This document shows, one piece after another, positions 25,482 through 36,042 of a DNA stretch of 64,000 nucleotides (position 1 is its first letter; every line of letters starts with the position of its first letter). Under the pieces are notes generated by a model. The model was not told the DNA's origin, searched no databases, and saw only the letters and a list, made by a program, of their open reading frames with translations. The position numbers were made by a program, and so were the translations under genes. Source of the stretch: Variovorax paradoxus (GTDB lineage Bacteria > Pseudomonadota > Gammaproteobacteria > Burkholderiales > Burkholderiaceae_C); contig NZ_CP045644.1 of the NCBI RefSeq assembly GCF_009498455.1, positions 3,165,001-3,229,000 of the forward strand, written 5' to 3'.

Positions 25482-26648
25482 ATGAAAGTCATGAACCGAA
25501 TTCGCACCCTCGCGGCCGTTGTCGCGGGCCTCGGCGCGCTGGGCGCCACCGGCGCCTGGGCCGCCGATCTCAAGGTCGGTTTCATCACGTCGCTGTCGGG
25601 GCCGGTGTCGTCGCTCGGCATTCCGTACGAAAAGGGCATGAAGGCCGCGCTCGCCTACAAGGCCGAACTCGGTGGCCGCAAGATCCAGCTGGTGCAGCTC
25701 GACGATGCGTCCGACCCGACCACGGCCGCACGCAACGCACGCAAGATGATCGACGAGGACAAGGTCGACGTCATCATCGGCACGGCCGGCTCGCCCGGTG
25801 CGCTGGCCATTGCCGGCGTGGCGCGCGAAACGAAAACGCCGCTGATCTCCATCGCCAACGCCAACCTGCCGGGTGACGAGGGCGCGTGGATGGTCACGCT
25901 GCCGCAGCCCGCACCGCTCATGGTGAGCGCGGTGGTCGAGCGCATGAAGAAGTCGGGCGTGAAGACGGTCGGCTACATCGGTTTCTCCGACGCCTGGGGC
26001 GACCTGGTGTACGGCGCGCTGCAAAAGAGCGCAGAGCCGGCGGGCATCAAGATCGTGTCGAACGAACGCTATGCGCGCGGCGATTCGTCGGTGACGGGCC
26101 AGGTGCTGAAGATCGTGGCGTTGCGCCCCGACGCGGTGATCACCGGCACCTCGGGCACGCCCGGCGCGCTGCCGTACCTGGCACTCGCGGAGCGCGGCTA
26201 CAAGGGCCAGATCTACGGCATGCATGCGCTCATCAACCCCGACTTCGTGCGCGTGGGCGGTGCCTCGGTCGAAGGCCTGCTGGCCCCCACCGGTCCGGTG
26301 ATCGTGGCCGAGCAGTTGCCCGCCGACAACCCGATCCGCAAGGTGTCGATGGACTTCCGCGCGGCGTACCAGAAGGCCAACGGCGCACCGCCGACCGACG
26401 CCTTCTCGGCCTACACCTTCGATGCATGGCTGCTGTACCTCGACGCCGCCCAGCGCGCGCTCGCCACCAAGGCCGAGCCCGGCACGCCGCAGTTCCGCCT
26501 GGCACTGCGCGACGCCATCGTGAGCACCAAGGAGCTGGTGGGCACGCACTCGGTCTACAACTTCAAGCCGACCGATCGCTACGGCTCTGACGAGCGTTCG
26601 CGTGTGGTGGTGAAGCTCGAGAAGGGCCAGTGGAAGCTGGTTCCCTGA
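25482..26648 (+). CDS. LivK-type ABC transporter substrate-binding protein (1 of 3)
   Basis: 388-residue periplasmic binding protein (type 1 fold). A signal peptide ends near AWA (residues about 25-27) before ADLKVGFITSLSGPVSSLG, the family's first strand. The rest, including PDAVITGTSGTPGALPYL, follows the Leu/Ile/Val-binding family. The Variovorax iad locus encodes binding proteins of this type; one (IadK2) is reported to bind indole-3-acetic acid with high specificity. Order in the locus suggests this is the first. A 66-base gap with possible promoter activity separates it from the SDR. Confidence 0.9.
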   Translation: MKVMNRIRTLAAVVAGLGALGATGAWAADLKVGFITSLSGPVSSLGIPYEKGMKAALAYKAELGGRKIQLVQLDDASDPTTAARNARKMIDEDKVDVIIGTAGSPGALAIAGVARETKTPLISIANANLPGDEGAWMVTLPQPAPLMVSAVVERMKKSGVKTVGYIGFSDAWGDLVYGALQKSAEPAGIKIVSNERYARGDSSVTGQVLKIVALRPDAVITGTSGTPGALPYLALAERGYKGQIYGMHALINPDFVRVGGASVEGLLAPTGPVIVAEQLPADNPIRKVSMDFRAAYQKANGAPPTDAFSAYTFDAWLLYLDAAQRALATKAEPGTPQFRLALRDAIVSTKELVGTHSVYNFKPTDRYGSDERSRVVVKLEKGQWKLVP

Positions 26649-26673
26649 AAAAACACACGCTGGAGCCACCCCC

Positions 26674-27819
26674 ATGAAAAAGAACCTGACCCGGATTCTC
26701 GGCCTCACCGCCCTTGCACTGGCCGCCGCCCAAGCCGCGGCAGCCGACCTCAAGATCGGCTTCATCAGCTCGCTCTCGGGGCCGGTCGCGGCGCTGGGCG
26801 TGCCGTACGAGAAGGGCATCCGCGCGGCCATCGCCGAGCGGCCCGAGATCGGCGGGCGCAAGGTGCAGCTCATCGTGCTCGACGATGCGTCCGACCCGAC
26901 CACGGCCGGGCGCAACGCGCGCAAGCTGGTGACGGAAGACAAGGTCGACGTGCTCATCGGCACCTCGGGCGTGCCGGGCGCGATGGCCATCGCCTCGGTG
27001 GCGCGCGAACTCAACACGCCGCTCATCTCGCCCACGCCCGTGACCATTCCGGGGGCGGACGGCGCGTGGACCGTCACCGTGTCGCAGCCGTTCCCGCTCA
27101 TGGTGGCGGGCGTGGTCGAACGCATGCAGAAGTCGGGCGTGAAGACGGTCGCCTTCATCGGTTTCTCGGACGCGCTGGGCGACCTGGCCTACGACTCGCT
27201 TATGAAGAGCGCCGCCACCGCCGGCATCAAGGTGGTGGCCAACGAGCGCTATGCGCGCAGCGATTCGTCGGTGGCCGGGCAGATCCTGAAGATCGTCGCG
27301 ACGCGGCCCGACGCGGTGTTCGCGGGCAACTCGGGCACGCCGGGCGCGCTGCCCTACCTGGCACTGGCCGAGCGCGGCTACAAGGGCAAGATCTACGGCA
27401 CGCACGGCCTCATCAACGCCGACTTCGTGCGCGTGGGCGGTGCCTCCATCGACGGCCTGCAGGTGCCCAGCGGCCCCGTGCTGGTGGCCGACCAGCTGCC
27501 CGACAGCAACCCCATCAAGAAGGTCGCGATGGGCTTTCGCAACGCCTACCAGAAGGTGAACGGCGCGGTACCGACCGACGCGTTCTCGTCGTACACCTAC
27601 GACGCCTACCTGCTGCTGGCCGACGCGGCCTCGCGCACCAAGGGCGAGCCCGGCACGCCGCAGTACCGCACGGCGCTGCGCGATGCCATCGTGGGCACGA
27701 AGGAGCTGGTGGGCACGCACGGCATCTACACCTTCAAGCCCGACGACCGCTACGGCTCCGACCAGCGGGGCGTGGTGATCGTGCAGATGAACAAGGGCCA
27801 GTGGAAGCTCGTTCCCTGA
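26674..27819 (+). CDS. LivK-type ABC transporter substrate-binding protein (2 of 3)
   Basis: 381 residues, close paralogue of the protein just upstream. Signal peptide ends in AAA before ADLKIGFISSLSGPVAALGVPYEKG. The gap to the previous stop is 25 bases. Since SBPs of one permease usually differ in ligand, the paralogues may bind different indolic compounds. By position it could be the published IadK2, but the numbering here is inference. Confidence 0.88.
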   Translation: MKKNLTRILGLTALALAAAQAAAADLKIGFISSLSGPVAALGVPYEKGIRAAIAERPEIGGRKVQLIVLDDASDPTTAGRNARKLVTEDKVDVLIGTSGVPGAMAIASVARELNTPLISPTPVTIPGADGAWTVTVSQPFPLMVAGVVERMQKSGVKTVAFIGFSDALGDLAYDSLMKSAATAGIKVVANERYARSDSSVAGQILKIVATRPDAVFAGNSGTPGALPYLALAERGYKGKIYGTHGLINADFVRVGGASIDGLQVPSGPVLVADQLPDSNPIKKVAMGFRNAYQKVNGAVPTDAFSSYTYDAYLLLADAASRTKGEPGTPQYRTALRDAIVGTKELVGTHGIYTFKPDDRYGSDQRGVVIVQMNKGQWKLVP

Positions 27820-27845
27820 CCTTGGTCTAACCGAAGCCCACCGCC

Positions 27846-29165
27846 ATGACCACCTACCGCAACCGCCCCGATCTCGTCGCGGCGCTGGTCCGCGACGACC
27901 GGGTGCACCGCGACCTGTACCTCAGCGACGAGCTGTTCGCGCTGGAGCAGGAGCGCCTGTTCGCCAACACCTGGGTCTTCCTGGGCCACGCGAGCCAGGT
28001 GCCGGAGGCGGGCGATTTCGTCACGCAAGAGATCGCGGGCCGCCCGCTGCTCATGGTGCGCCAGCCCGACGGCGCGGTGCACGTCATGTACAACCGCTGC
28101 GCCCACAAGGGCACGCAGCTCGTGACCGACGAGAGCGGCAACACCGGCCGCTTCTTTCGCTGCCCGTACCACGCGTGGACCTACAAGCTCGACGGCGCGC
28201 CACTGGGCCTGCCGCTGAAGAACGGCTACGAGGGCACGCAGCTCAAGGCCTGCGAATCGGGGCAGGGGCTGTCGGTGGTGAAGCACGTGAAGGTGTACCG
28301 CGACTTCGTGTTCGTGCGCCTCGCGGACGCGGGCCCGTCGTTCGAGGACTACTTCGGCGACGTGCTCGGCGCCCTCGACAACATGGTCGACCGCTCGCCC
28401 GAGGGCAAGCTCACCGTGGGCGGCGGCGTGCTGCGCAACATCGTCCACTGCAACTGGAAGATGTACCTGGAGAACATCAACGACACGGTGCACCCGATGT
28501 CGACGCACGAGTCGGCCACCAAGGCCGCCGAGGCGCTGTGGGAAGGGCATGCGCCCACCGACCCCAAGCCGATGGCGATGGAGCAGATATTGCCCTTCGG
28601 CTCGGGCTACGAATTCTTCGACAAGATGGGCGGGCGCGTGTTCGCCAACGGCCACAGCGTGCTGGGCGTGAACTTCAGCATCCACTCGAACTACGCGCAG
28701 CTGCCCGAGTACGAAGCGGCGATGCAGGCCGCGCACGGCGTAGAGCGCGCCACTAACATCCTGCAGCGCTCGCCGCAGAACTCGGTGCTGTACCCGAGCC
28801 TGTCGGTCAAGGGCTCGCCGCAGGCCATCCGCGTGATCCGCCCGCTGGCGGCCAACCGCACGCTCATCGAAGCCTGGAGCTTCCGCGCGGCCGGTGCGCC
28901 CGCGCTGCTGTTCGAGCGCGCCATGAGCTACAACCGGCTCGTGTTCTCGCCCATGTCGGTGGTCGCGCACGACGATGTGCACCTGTTCGAGAGCATCCAG
29001 CAGGGCCTGCGCGCGGGTGGCAACGAATGGGTCAGCCTGCACCGCAACCACGACCCGGCCGAGACGCAGCAGGCCACGGTGACCACCAACGGCACCAACG
29101 AGCTGCTCATGCGCAACCAGTTCCGCGCGTGGGCGAAGGCGATGACCGTGGAGGCGACGGCATGA
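27846..29165 (+). CDS. Rieske ring-hydroxylating dioxygenase alpha subunit (second)
   Basis: 439 residues, clear paralogue of the 17850 protein. Rieske ligands lie in NRCAHKGTQL and FRCPYHAW, catalytic-iron ligands in LENINDTVHPMSTHES. The N-terminal TTYRNRPDLVAALVRDDRVHRDLYL matches the start of the first alpha subunit almost residue for residue. No reductase gene accompanies this pair, so it must share IadC or another reductase. Possible second hydroxylation, for example at C3 of the oxindole. Confidence 0.88.
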   Translation: MTTYRNRPDLVAALVRDDRVHRDLYLSDELFALEQERLFANTWVFLGHASQVPEAGDFVTQEIAGRPLLMVRQPDGAVHVMYNRCAHKGTQLVTDESGNTGRFFRCPYHAWTYKLDGAPLGLPLKNGYEGTQLKACESGQGLSVVKHVKVYRDFVFVRLADAGPSFEDYFGDVLGALDNMVDRSPEGKLTVGGGVLRNIVHCNWKMYLENINDTVHPMSTHESATKAAEALWEGHAPTDPKPMAMEQILPFGSGYEFFDKMGGRVFANGHSVLGVNFSIHSNYAQLPEYEAAMQAAHGVERATNILQRSPQNSVLYPSLSVKGSPQAIRVIRPLAANRTLIEAWSFRAAGAPALLFERAMSYNRLVFSPMSVVAHDDVHLFESIQQGLRAGGNEWVSLHRNHDPAETQQATVTTNGTNELLMRNQFRAWAKAMTVEATA

Positions 29166-29626
29166 ACGACCCGCGCGACTTCATCGCCCACGAAGCGGCC
29201 CTGCTCGACGAGCGCCGCTTCGATGACTGGCTGGCCCTGTTCGCCGACGACGGCCACTACTGGGTGCCGCTGCTCGGTGCGGCGCAGGCCGATCCGTTCT
29301 CGCACAACTCGCTGGCCTACGAAGACCGGCTGCTGCTGCAGCTGCGCGTGGAGCGCCTGAAGAACCCGCGTGCGCATTCGCAGCATCCGGCGAGCCACAG
29401 CCAGCATGTGCTGCAGCCTTCACGCATCGAGGAAGAAGCCGCCGACGAAGTTCGCCTGCGCACGCCGTTCCTTTACGTCGAGGCGCGCGGCGACGACCAG
29501 ATCCTGTTGAGCGGCACCGCCCGCCACCACCTCATTCGCACCCCCACGGGCTGGTCGATCCGCGAGAAGCGCATCGACCTGCTCAACGCCACGCGCGCGT
29601 TGCCCGCGATCCAGTTGTTCATCTGA
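29162..29626 (+). CDS. Rieske dioxygenase beta subunit (second)
   Basis: 154-residue SnoaL-like beta subunit, paralogous to the 19163 gene and shorter by eight residues. It ends with the same family motif RIDLLNATRALPAIQLFI. The ATG overlaps the alpha stop by four bases (ATGA). An ATG further upstream would sit inside the alpha gene in another frame and is not used. Confidence 0.86.
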   Translation: MNDPRDFIAHEAALLDERRFDDWLALFADDGHYWVPLLGAAQADPFSHNSLAYEDRLLLQLRVERLKNPRAHSQHPASHSQHVLQPSRIEEEAADEVRLRTPFLYVEARGDDQILLSGTARHHLIRTPTGWSIREKRIDLLNATRALPAIQLFI

Positions 29627-29665
29627 GTGACCTGTCCTTCTAACCATCCTCTCTGGAGCTACGAC

Positions 29666-30829
29666 ATGAAGAACCTGATGCAGACCTTGACGCGCGGTGC
29701 CCTCGCCGCAGCGCTGACCGCCTGTGGTGTGGCGAGCGCGCTGGCGGCCGACCTCAAGGTCGGTCTCAGCGTGTCGCTGTCGGGGCCCAACTCCTCGCTG
29801 GGCGTGCCGTACGCCAAGGGCATGCAGGCCGCGCTGGCCTACAAGGGCGAGGTGAATGGCCGCAAGATCCAGCTCGTGGTGCTCGACGACGGCTCCGACC
29901 CGACCACGGCCGGGCGCAATGCGCGCAAGCTCATCGAGGACGAGAAGGTCGACGTGCTCATGGGCACCTCGGGCGTGCCGTCGGCCATCGCGATGGCGCA
30001 GGTGGGCAAGGAGGCCAAGACGCCGATGATCGGCCTCACGCCGATCCTGCTCGACCCCAACGAGAACCCGTGGGTCATGACGGTGGCGCAGCCCACGCAG
30101 CTCATGATCGATGCGGTGGTCGAACGCATGAAGCGCAACAACGTCAAGACCGTGGGCTACATCGGTTTCTCCGACGCCTGGGGCGACCTGGTGTACGAGG
30201 CGCTCAACAAGGCCGCGCCCGCCGCCGGCATCAAGGTGGTGAGCAACGAGCGCTATGCGCGCGGCGATTCGTCGGTGACCGGCCAGGTGCTGAAGATCGT
30301 GGCGCTGCGCCCCGACGCGGTGATGACCGGCGGCGCCGGCACGCCGGGCGCGCTGCCGTTCCTGGCGCTGCAGGAGCGTGGCTTCAAGGGCGGGGTGTAC
30401 GGCCAGCACGGTCTCATCAACCCCGACTTCGTGCGCGTGGTCGGCGCGGCCGGCCAGAACGCGCTGATGCCCACGGGCCCGGTGATCGTCGCCGAGCAAC
30501 TGCCGGCCGACTACCCGACCAAGAAGATCGCGACCGACTTCCGCGCCGTGTTCCAGAAGGTCAACAACGCCCCCACGAGCGACGCCTTCTCGGCCTACTC
30601 GTTCGATGGCTGGCTGGTGTTCGTCGATGCTGCTTCGCGCGCCATGAAGAAGGCCGAGCCGGGCACGCCCGAGTTCCGCGTGGCGCTGCGCGACGCCATC
30701 TTCAGCACCAAGGAAGTGGTCGGCACGCACGGCGTCTACACCTTCAAGCCCGGCAGTCTGTACGGCGTGGACGAGCGCGCCCGCGTGATCGTCAAGCTCG
30801 ACAACGGCCAATGGAAGCTCGCCCCTTGA
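29666..30829 (+). CDS. LivK-type ABC transporter substrate-binding protein (3 of 3)
   Basis: 387 residues. ATG at 29666 with a CTGGAG Shine-Dalgarno; the signal peptide ends in ALA before ADLKVGLSVSLSGPNSSLG. It is the most divergent of the three in the first lobe (TPMIGLTPILLDPNENP). Three SBPs but only one permease set follow, which implies shared use of the membrane components. It is separated by 39 bases from the beta subunit gene. Confidence 0.88.
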   Translation: MKNLMQTLTRGALAAALTACGVASALAADLKVGLSVSLSGPNSSLGVPYAKGMQAALAYKGEVNGRKIQLVVLDDGSDPTTAGRNARKLIEDEKVDVLMGTSGVPSAIAMAQVGKEAKTPMIGLTPILLDPNENPWVMTVAQPTQLMIDAVVERMKRNNVKTVGYIGFSDAWGDLVYEALNKAAPAAGIKVVSNERYARGDSSVTGQVLKIVALRPDAVMTGGAGTPGALPFLALQERGFKGGVYGQHGLINPDFVRVVGAAGQNALMPTGPVIVAEQLPADYPTKKIATDFRAVFQKVNNAPTSDAFSAYSFDGWLVFVDAASRAMKKAEPGTPEFRVALRDAIFSTKEVVGTHGVYTFKPGSLYGVDERARVIVKLDNGQWKLAP

Positions 30830-30884
30830 ATCTCCTGTTTTTCTTCACGACAACGACAACGATGACTCCGACAGAGGTTTTTCT

Positions 30885-31940
30885 ATGAACTGGGACGTGG
30901 CGCTGATCCTCGTCACCGACGGCCTGGCCAACGGTGCCGTCTATCTGCTCGCCGGCCTCGGGCTGGTGCTGATCTTTTCGGTCACGCGGGTGGTGTTCGT
31001 GCCGTTCGGCGACATCGCGGCCTTTGCCGCGCTGTCGCTGGCGGCCTTCGAAACCGGCCGCGTGCCGCCGACCATCGGCATGGTCGCGGTGCTGGCCGCG
31101 CTGGCGCTGGCCACCGAAGTCGGCAGCCTGCTGCGGCGCGGCGAGACCGCGCGCATACCGAAGGCGGTGCTCATGTGGGGCGTGCTGCCCGCCATTCCGT
31201 GCGTGCTCGCCTGGCTGGCGGCGCGGCCCGGCGTGCCGGTGGCGGTGCACATCGCGGTGGCGGTGCTGCTGGTGGTGCCCATCGCGCCGCTGCTGGCGCG
31301 CGTGGTGTTCCAGCCGATCGCCGATGCCTCGGTGCTGGTGCTGCTGATCGTGTCGCTCGCGCTGCACTTTCTGCTGTCGGGCCTGGGCCTGCTGTTCTTC
31401 GGGCCTGAGGGCTCGCGCACCACGCCGCTCACGAGCGCGGTGTTCACGCTGGGCGACGGCTTCACGGTCAGCGGCCAGGTGGTGCTGATGGTGGGGGCGG
31501 CCATCGTGCTGAGCGGGCTGTTCTTCCTGGTGTTCGAGCGCACGGTGGCCGGCAAGGCGCTGCGCGCCACGGCCGTGAACCGCGTGGGCGCGCGGCTGGT
31601 GGGCATCCGGCCGGTGCGCACAGCACTGCTGGCTTACGGCTGCGCCTCGCTGCTGGCGGGGCTCATCGGCGTGCTGATTGCGCCGGTGACCACCATGTAC
31701 TACGACTCGGGTTTCATCATCGGCCTGAAGGCCTTCGTGGCCGCGATCATCGGCGGGCTCGTGAGCTACCCGATGACGGCCATCGGCGCGCTGGCGGTGG
31801 GCGTGGTCGAGAGCTTTGCGTCGTTCTGGAGCGGCGCGCTCAAAGACGTGATCGTGTTCAGCCTGCTGATCCCGGTGCTCATGCTGCGCTCCTTCATGGC
31901 GGCCCATTCGGAAGAGGAAGAAGACGAGGTGGACCAATGA
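30885..31940 (+). CDS. LivH-type ABC permease
   Basis: 351 residues, longer than LivH (about 300). Eight or more hydrophobic segments, starting [35 protein letters not shown]. It contains the branched-chain permease feature [23 protein letters not shown] loop (EAA-type, around 225-245), which docks the ATPase. The C-terminus is acidic ([10 protein letters not shown]). It overlaps the next gene by four bases. The 55-base gap upstream holds no terminator. Confidence 0.86.
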   Translation: MNWDVALILVTDGLANGAVYLLAGLGLVLIFSVTRVVFVPFGDIAAFAALSLAAFETGRVPPTIGMVAVLAALALATEVGSLLRRGETARIPKAVLMWGVLPAIPCVLAWLAARPGVPVAVHIAVAVLLVVPIAPLLARVVFQPIADASVLVLLIVSLALHFLLSGLGLLFFGPEGSRTTPLTSAVFTLGDGFTVSGQVVLMVGAAIVLSGLFFLVFERTVAGKALRATAVNRVGARLVGIRPVRTALLAYGCASLLAGLIGVLIAPVTTMYYDSGFIIGLKAFVAAIIGGLVSYPMTAIGALAVGVVESFASFWSGALKDVIVFSLLIPVLMLRSFMAAHSEEEEDEVDQ

Positions 31941-33724
31941 ACGGCAACACGAAACGCATGGCGTGGATCGCGGGCGTCATCGTCGTGCTGGCCTTGGTGC
32001 CGGCCGTGGCGGGCAGCTTCACGGTCTCGCTGCTGAACGACATCGGCATCGGCGCGCTGGTGGCGCTGGGCCTCGTGCTGCTCACCGGCGTGGGCGGCGC
32101 CACCTCGTTCGGCCAAGCGGCCTTCGTGGGCATTGCGGCCTACGCCACGGCGTGGCTCACGACCGCGCAGGGCCTGTCGCCGTGGCTCGGCCTCTTGTTC
32201 GCGCTGCTGCTCACGGGCCTGTCGGCACTGGCCATCGGCATGCTCACGCTGCGGCTCGGCGGGCACTTCTTGCCGCTGAGCACCATCGCCTGGGGACTGT
32301 CGATCGCGATGCTGTTCGGCAACGTCGATGCGCTCGGCCGGCACACGGGCCTGTCGAACATCCCGGCGCTGCAGATCGGCGGCTGGTCGCTGGCCGATCC
32401 GCGCGCGATGTACTACCTGATCTGGGTCGTGGTCGGGCTGGCCTGCCTGTTCAGCCACAACCTGCTGCAGTCGCGTCCCGGCCGCGCGATTCGCGGGCTG
32501 CGCGGCGGCGCGACGCTGCTGGCGAGCGTGGGGGCGGATGCCTACCGCGTGCGGCTGTCGCTGTTCGTCACGGCGGCGCTGTTCGCGGGGCTGGCAGGCT
32601 GGCTCTATGCGCACATGAACCGCTTCGTGAGCCCCTCGCCCTTCGACGTGCGCATGAGCATCGAGTACCTGCTGATGGCGGTGGCCGGCGGGCTCGGGCA
32701 GCTCTCGGGGGCGCTGGTGGGCGCGGCCCTCGTGCTGGTGCTGAAGAACGGCCTGCAGGACGTGCTGCCGATGCTCACGCAGCGCGCGGGCCAGCTGGAG
32801 GCCGTGGCCTTCGCGGCGCTGTTCATCCTGCTGCTGCACTTCGCACGCGGCGGCGTGATGGGCCTGCTGCGGCGCTGGACGCGCCGGCGCGGCACGACGC
32901 AGGGCGCCTCGCGCTACGCCGGTGCGCCGGTCGAGCCGCTGCCGCACCGGCAACTGCCGGCGCGCGGCACGCCGGTGCTGTCGGTCAACGGCGTGGTCAA
33001 GCGCTTCGGCGGGCTGGTGGCGGTGAACGACGTGAGCTTCGACGTCAAGGCGGGCGAGATCGTCGGCCTCATCGGGCCCAACGGCGCGGGCAAGTCGACC
33101 ATGTTCAACCTGCTGACCTGCACGCTGCCGATGAGCGCGGGCCAGGTGCGCTTTCTCGAGCACGACATCGCCGGCATGCCACAGCGCGCGGTGGCGCGGC
33201 TCGGGCTGGCGCGCACCTTCCAGCACGTGAAGCTGCGCCCGCACATGAGCCTGCTCGACAACGTGGCGCTGGGCGCGCACTCGCGCACGCGCTCGGGCAT
33301 CCTGAAGGCGGGCCTGCGGCTCGATCGCACGGAAGAAAGCCAGATCCTGCAGGAGGCGCAACGCCAGCTCGACCGCATCGGCCTGGGCGACCGCGCGAAC
33401 GAACTCGCAGGCAGCCTGCCGCTGGGCACGCAGCGCATTCTGGAGATTGCGCGTGCGCTGGCCGCCGACCCCGTGCTGCTGGTGCTCGACGAGCCCGCGG
33501 CCGGCCTGCGCCGCAAGGAAAAGATGGCACTCGGCGACCTGCTGCGCAAGCTGCGCGAAGAGGGCGTGACCATCCTGATCGTCGAACACGACATGGACTT
33601 CGTGATGAAACTGGTGGACCGTTTGGTGGTGATGAACTTCGGCTCCAAGCTCGTGGAGGGCGTGCCGTCGGCGGTGCGCGCCGACGAGCGTGTGCAGGCG
33701 GCTTACCTGGGGAGCGTTGTATGA
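31937..33724 (+). CDS. LivM-LivG fusion: ABC permease and ATP-binding domains
   Basis: 595 residues in one frame. The first 310 are a LivM-type permease with about eight helices; from about 345 onward a LivG ATPase domain: Walker [10 protein letters not shown], the LivG-specific TFQHVKL, Q-loop and a weak signature [15 protein letters not shown] followed by Walker [13 protein letters not shown], then the switch H in [10 protein letters not shown]. The linker is proline and arginine rich. Fusion of permease and ATPase is a known variant of the family. Cytoplasmic and membrane parts of the importer served by the three SBPs. Confidence 0.88.
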   Translation: MNGNTKRMAWIAGVIVVLALVPAVAGSFTVSLLNDIGIGALVALGLVLLTGVGGATSFGQAAFVGIAAYATAWLTTAQGLSPWLGLLFALLLTGLSALAIGMLTLRLGGHFLPLSTIAWGLSIAMLFGNVDALGRHTGLSNIPALQIGGWSLADPRAMYYLIWVVVGLACLFSHNLLQSRPGRAIRGLRGGATLLASVGADAYRVRLSLFVTAALFAGLAGWLYAHMNRFVSPSPFDVRMSIEYLLMAVAGGLGQLSGALVGAALVLVLKNGLQDVLPMLTQRAGQLEAVAFAALFILLLHFARGGVMGLLRRWTRRRGTTQGASRYAGAPVEPLPHRQLPARGTPVLSVNGVVKRFGGLVAVNDVSFDVKAGEIVGLIGPNGAGKSTMFNLLTCTLPMSAGQVRFLEHDIAGMPQRAVARLGLARTFQHVKLRPHMSLLDNVALGAHSRTRSGILKAGLRLDRTEESQILQEAQRQLDRIGLGDRANELAGSLPLGTQRILEIARALAADPVLLVLDEPAAGLRRKEKMALGDLLRKLREEGVTILIVEHDMDFVMKLVDRLVVMNFGSKLVEGVPSAVRADERVQAAYLGSVV

Positions 33725-34452
33725 CCGCGATGCTGGAGATTGGTGATCTGCACGTGTCGTACGGGCAGGTAGAAGCCGTGCGCGGCGTGTCGCTCGACGT
33801 GCAGCCGGGCCAGATCATCTCGGTGATCGGCCCCAACGGCGCAGGCAAGACCACGCTGCTGGCCGCGGCCATGGGCCTGCTGCCGTGCAAGGGCACGCTG
33901 CGCTTTGAAGGCGAAGACCTGCAAGGGCTCGATGTGGAGTCGCGCGTGGAGCGCGGCCTGTGCCTCGTGCCCGAGCGCCGCGAACTGTTCGGCGAACTCA
34001 CCGTGCTCGACAACCTGCAACTCGGCGCCTATGCCAAGCGGCTGCGCGGCGACGCGATGAAGCGGCAGCTGCAGTCGGTGTACGACCGCTTTCCGCGCTT
34101 GGCGGAGCGCCGCGCCCAACGCGCCGACACGCTCTCGGGCGGCGAGCGGCAGATGCTGGCGGTGGGCCGCGCGCTCATGTCGGCACCGCGCCTCTTGATG
34201 CTCGACGAGCCCAGCCTGGGCCTGGCGCCGCTGATCGTGCGCGACATCCTCACCATCGTGCGCAAGCTGCGCGACGACGGCGTGTCGATCCTGCTGGTGG
34301 AGCAGAACGCACGCGCCGCGCTCGAAAGCTCCGACGAAGGTTATGTGCTGGAGACCGGCGAGATCGCGCTCTCCGGCGCGTCGGCCGAACTGGCCAGCGA
34401 CCCGCGCGTGCAGGCCACCTACCTCGGCGGAGGCACGCACGATGACGAGTGA
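33721..34452 (+). CDS. LivF-type ABC ATP-binding protein
   Basis: 243 residues with Walker [10 protein letters not shown] (near 33), Q-loop region, signature [15 protein letters not shown], Walker [14 protein letters not shown] and LLVEQN. It forms the second ATPase of the importer with the LivM-LivG fusion. It overlaps the previous stop by four bases and the next gene by 11 bases. Confidence 0.93.
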   Translation: MTAMLEIGDLHVSYGQVEAVRGVSLDVQPGQIISVIGPNGAGKTTLLAAAMGLLPCKGTLRFEGEDLQGLDVESRVERGLCLVPERRELFGELTVLDNLQLGAYAKRLRGDAMKRQLQSVYDRFPRLAERRAQRADTLSGGERQMLAVGRALMSAPRLLMLDEPSLGLAPLIVRDILTIVRKLRDDGVSILLVEQNARAALESSDEGYVLETGEIALSGASAELASDPRVQATYLGGGTHDDE

Positions 34453-36037
34453 CCCGCGCGCGGTGCCGCCGTCGCAACGCACGCTGCCCGCCATGCTGCA
34501 GCGGCAGGCCGCGCTGTTCGGCAGCCGCCCGCTGCTGCGCATCGCGGGCTGGCAATGGACGCATGCCGATGCGGCCGACGCGGCGGCCACGCGCGCCGGT
34601 GCGCTCGCACAGCACGGCGTCGCACGCGGCGACCGCATCGCCGTCATGTGCGGCAACCGCATCGAGTTTCTCGACACCTTCCTCGGCGCGGGCTGGCTCG
34701 GCGCGTCGGTCGTGCCGGTCAACACGGCGTCGATGGGGCCGCAGATCGAATACTTCCTCGCAAACAGCGAGGCGAAGCTGCTGGTGATCGAGGCCGGCTT
34801 TCTGAAGCGGCTGGCGACGGCCGACCTGGCCCGCACGGCGCTGCGCGAGGTGTGGGTGGTCGGCGCCATCGACAAGGCCGAAGCGCCATGGACACCGCCC
34901 GCCGGCGTGCGCGTGTCGGCCTACCCGCCGGGCGCGCAGGCGCTGCCGCCCGCCACGGTGCAGCCGGGCGATCCGCTCGCCATCCTCTACACCTCGGGCA
35001 CCACGGGCCCGGCCAAGGGCGTCATCTGCCCGCAGGCGCAGTACTTCTGGTGGGGCGTGAACAGCGCCGAGGTGCTCGGCGTGGGCCGCGACGACGTGCT
35101 GTGCACCACGCTGCCGCTGTTCCATATCAACGCGCTCAACACCTTCGCGCAGGCCGCGCTCACCGGGGCCGAGGTGGTGTTCGAGTCGCGCTTCTCCGCT
35201 TCGGGTTTCTGGCCGGCGATGCGCGCCAACGGCGCGACCGTGGTCTACCTGCTCGGCGCGATGGTGCCGATTCTTCTGGCGCAGCCCGAAGGCGAGGGCG
35301 AGCGCCACCATCGCGTGCGTACCGGCCTCGGGCCCGGCGTGCCCGCGGCGGCGGGGCAGGCTTTCAAGGCGCGCACGGGCGTGGCATTGCTCGAAGGCTA
35401 TGGCTCGACCGAGACCAACTTCGCGATCGCCACCGCGCCCGATTCGCCGCGCGGCGGTGTCATGGGCTGGCTGCGTCCCGGCTTCCAGGCCTGCGTGGCC
35501 GACGAAGACGACGTGCCGCTGCCGCCCGGCGAGGCCGGCGAGCTGCTGCTGCGTGCGGACGAGCCCTATGCCTTTGCCAGCGGCTACTTCCACATGCCCG
35601 AGAAGACCGTCGAGGCCTGGCGCAACCTGTGGTTCCACACGGGCGACCGCGTGGTGCGCGATGCCGATGGCGCGTTCCGCTTTGTCGACCGCATCAAGGA
35701 CGCGATCCGCCGACGCGGCGAGAACATCTCGTCCTTCGAAGTCGAGCAGGTGCTGCTGAGCCACCCGGGCGTGGCCTCGTGCGCGGTGTATCCCGTGCGC
35801 TCCGAGCTGGCCGAAGACGAGGTGATGGCCGCACTGGTCGCGCGCGACGGCGTGGCCATCGACCCGGCCGAGCTGGCGCGTTTTTGCGAAGGCCGGCTGC
35901 CGTACTTTGCGGTGCCGCGCTACATCGACCTGCTGCCCGACCTGCCGCGCACCGAGAACGGCAAGGTGCAGAAGTTCAAGCTGCGCGAGCGCGGCGTGGG
36001 GCCGCAGACCTGGGACGGTCGGCCCGCGAAGGCCTGA
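34442..36037 (+). CDS. AMP-forming acyl-CoA ligase (second)
   Basis: 531 residues, adenylate-forming enzyme. AMP motif [48 protein letters not shown] and the C-terminal catalytic lysine in [18 protein letters not shown] at 34442 overlaps the LivF stop. It is related to, but distinct from, the ligase at 19662. Likely activates a second carboxylic acid of the pathway. Confidence 0.9.
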   Translation: MTSDPRAVPPSQRTLPAMLQRQAALFGSRPLLRIAGWQWTHADAADAAATRAGALAQHGVARGDRIAVMCGNRIEFLDTFLGAGWLGASVVPVNTASMGPQIEYFLANSEAKLLVIEAGFLKRLATADLARTALREVWVVGAIDKAEAPWTPPAGVRVSAYPPGAQALPPATVQPGDPLAILYTSGTTGPAKGVICPQAQYFWWGVNSAEVLGVGRDDVLCTTLPLFHINALNTFAQAALTGAEVVFESRFSASGFWPAMRANGATVVYLLGAMVPILLAQPEGEGERHHRVRTGLGPGVPAAAGQAFKARTGVALLEGYGSTETNFAIATAPDSPRGGVMGWLRPGFQACVADEDDVPLPPGEAGELLLRADEPYAFASGYFHMPEKTVEAWRNLWFHTGDRVVRDADGAFRFVDRIKDAIRRRGENISSFEVEQVLLSHPGVASCAVYPVRSELAEDEVMAALVARDGVAIDPAELARFCEGRLPYFAVPRYIDLLPDLPRTENGKVQKFKLRERGVGPQTWDGRPAKA

Positions 36038-36042
36038 GCGGC

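Noticed and set aside
31963..34452. 829-residue open frame overlapping the LivM-LivG fusion
   Set aside because: Out-of-frame shadow of the fusion; only the final part, from 33721, is a real gene (LivF).
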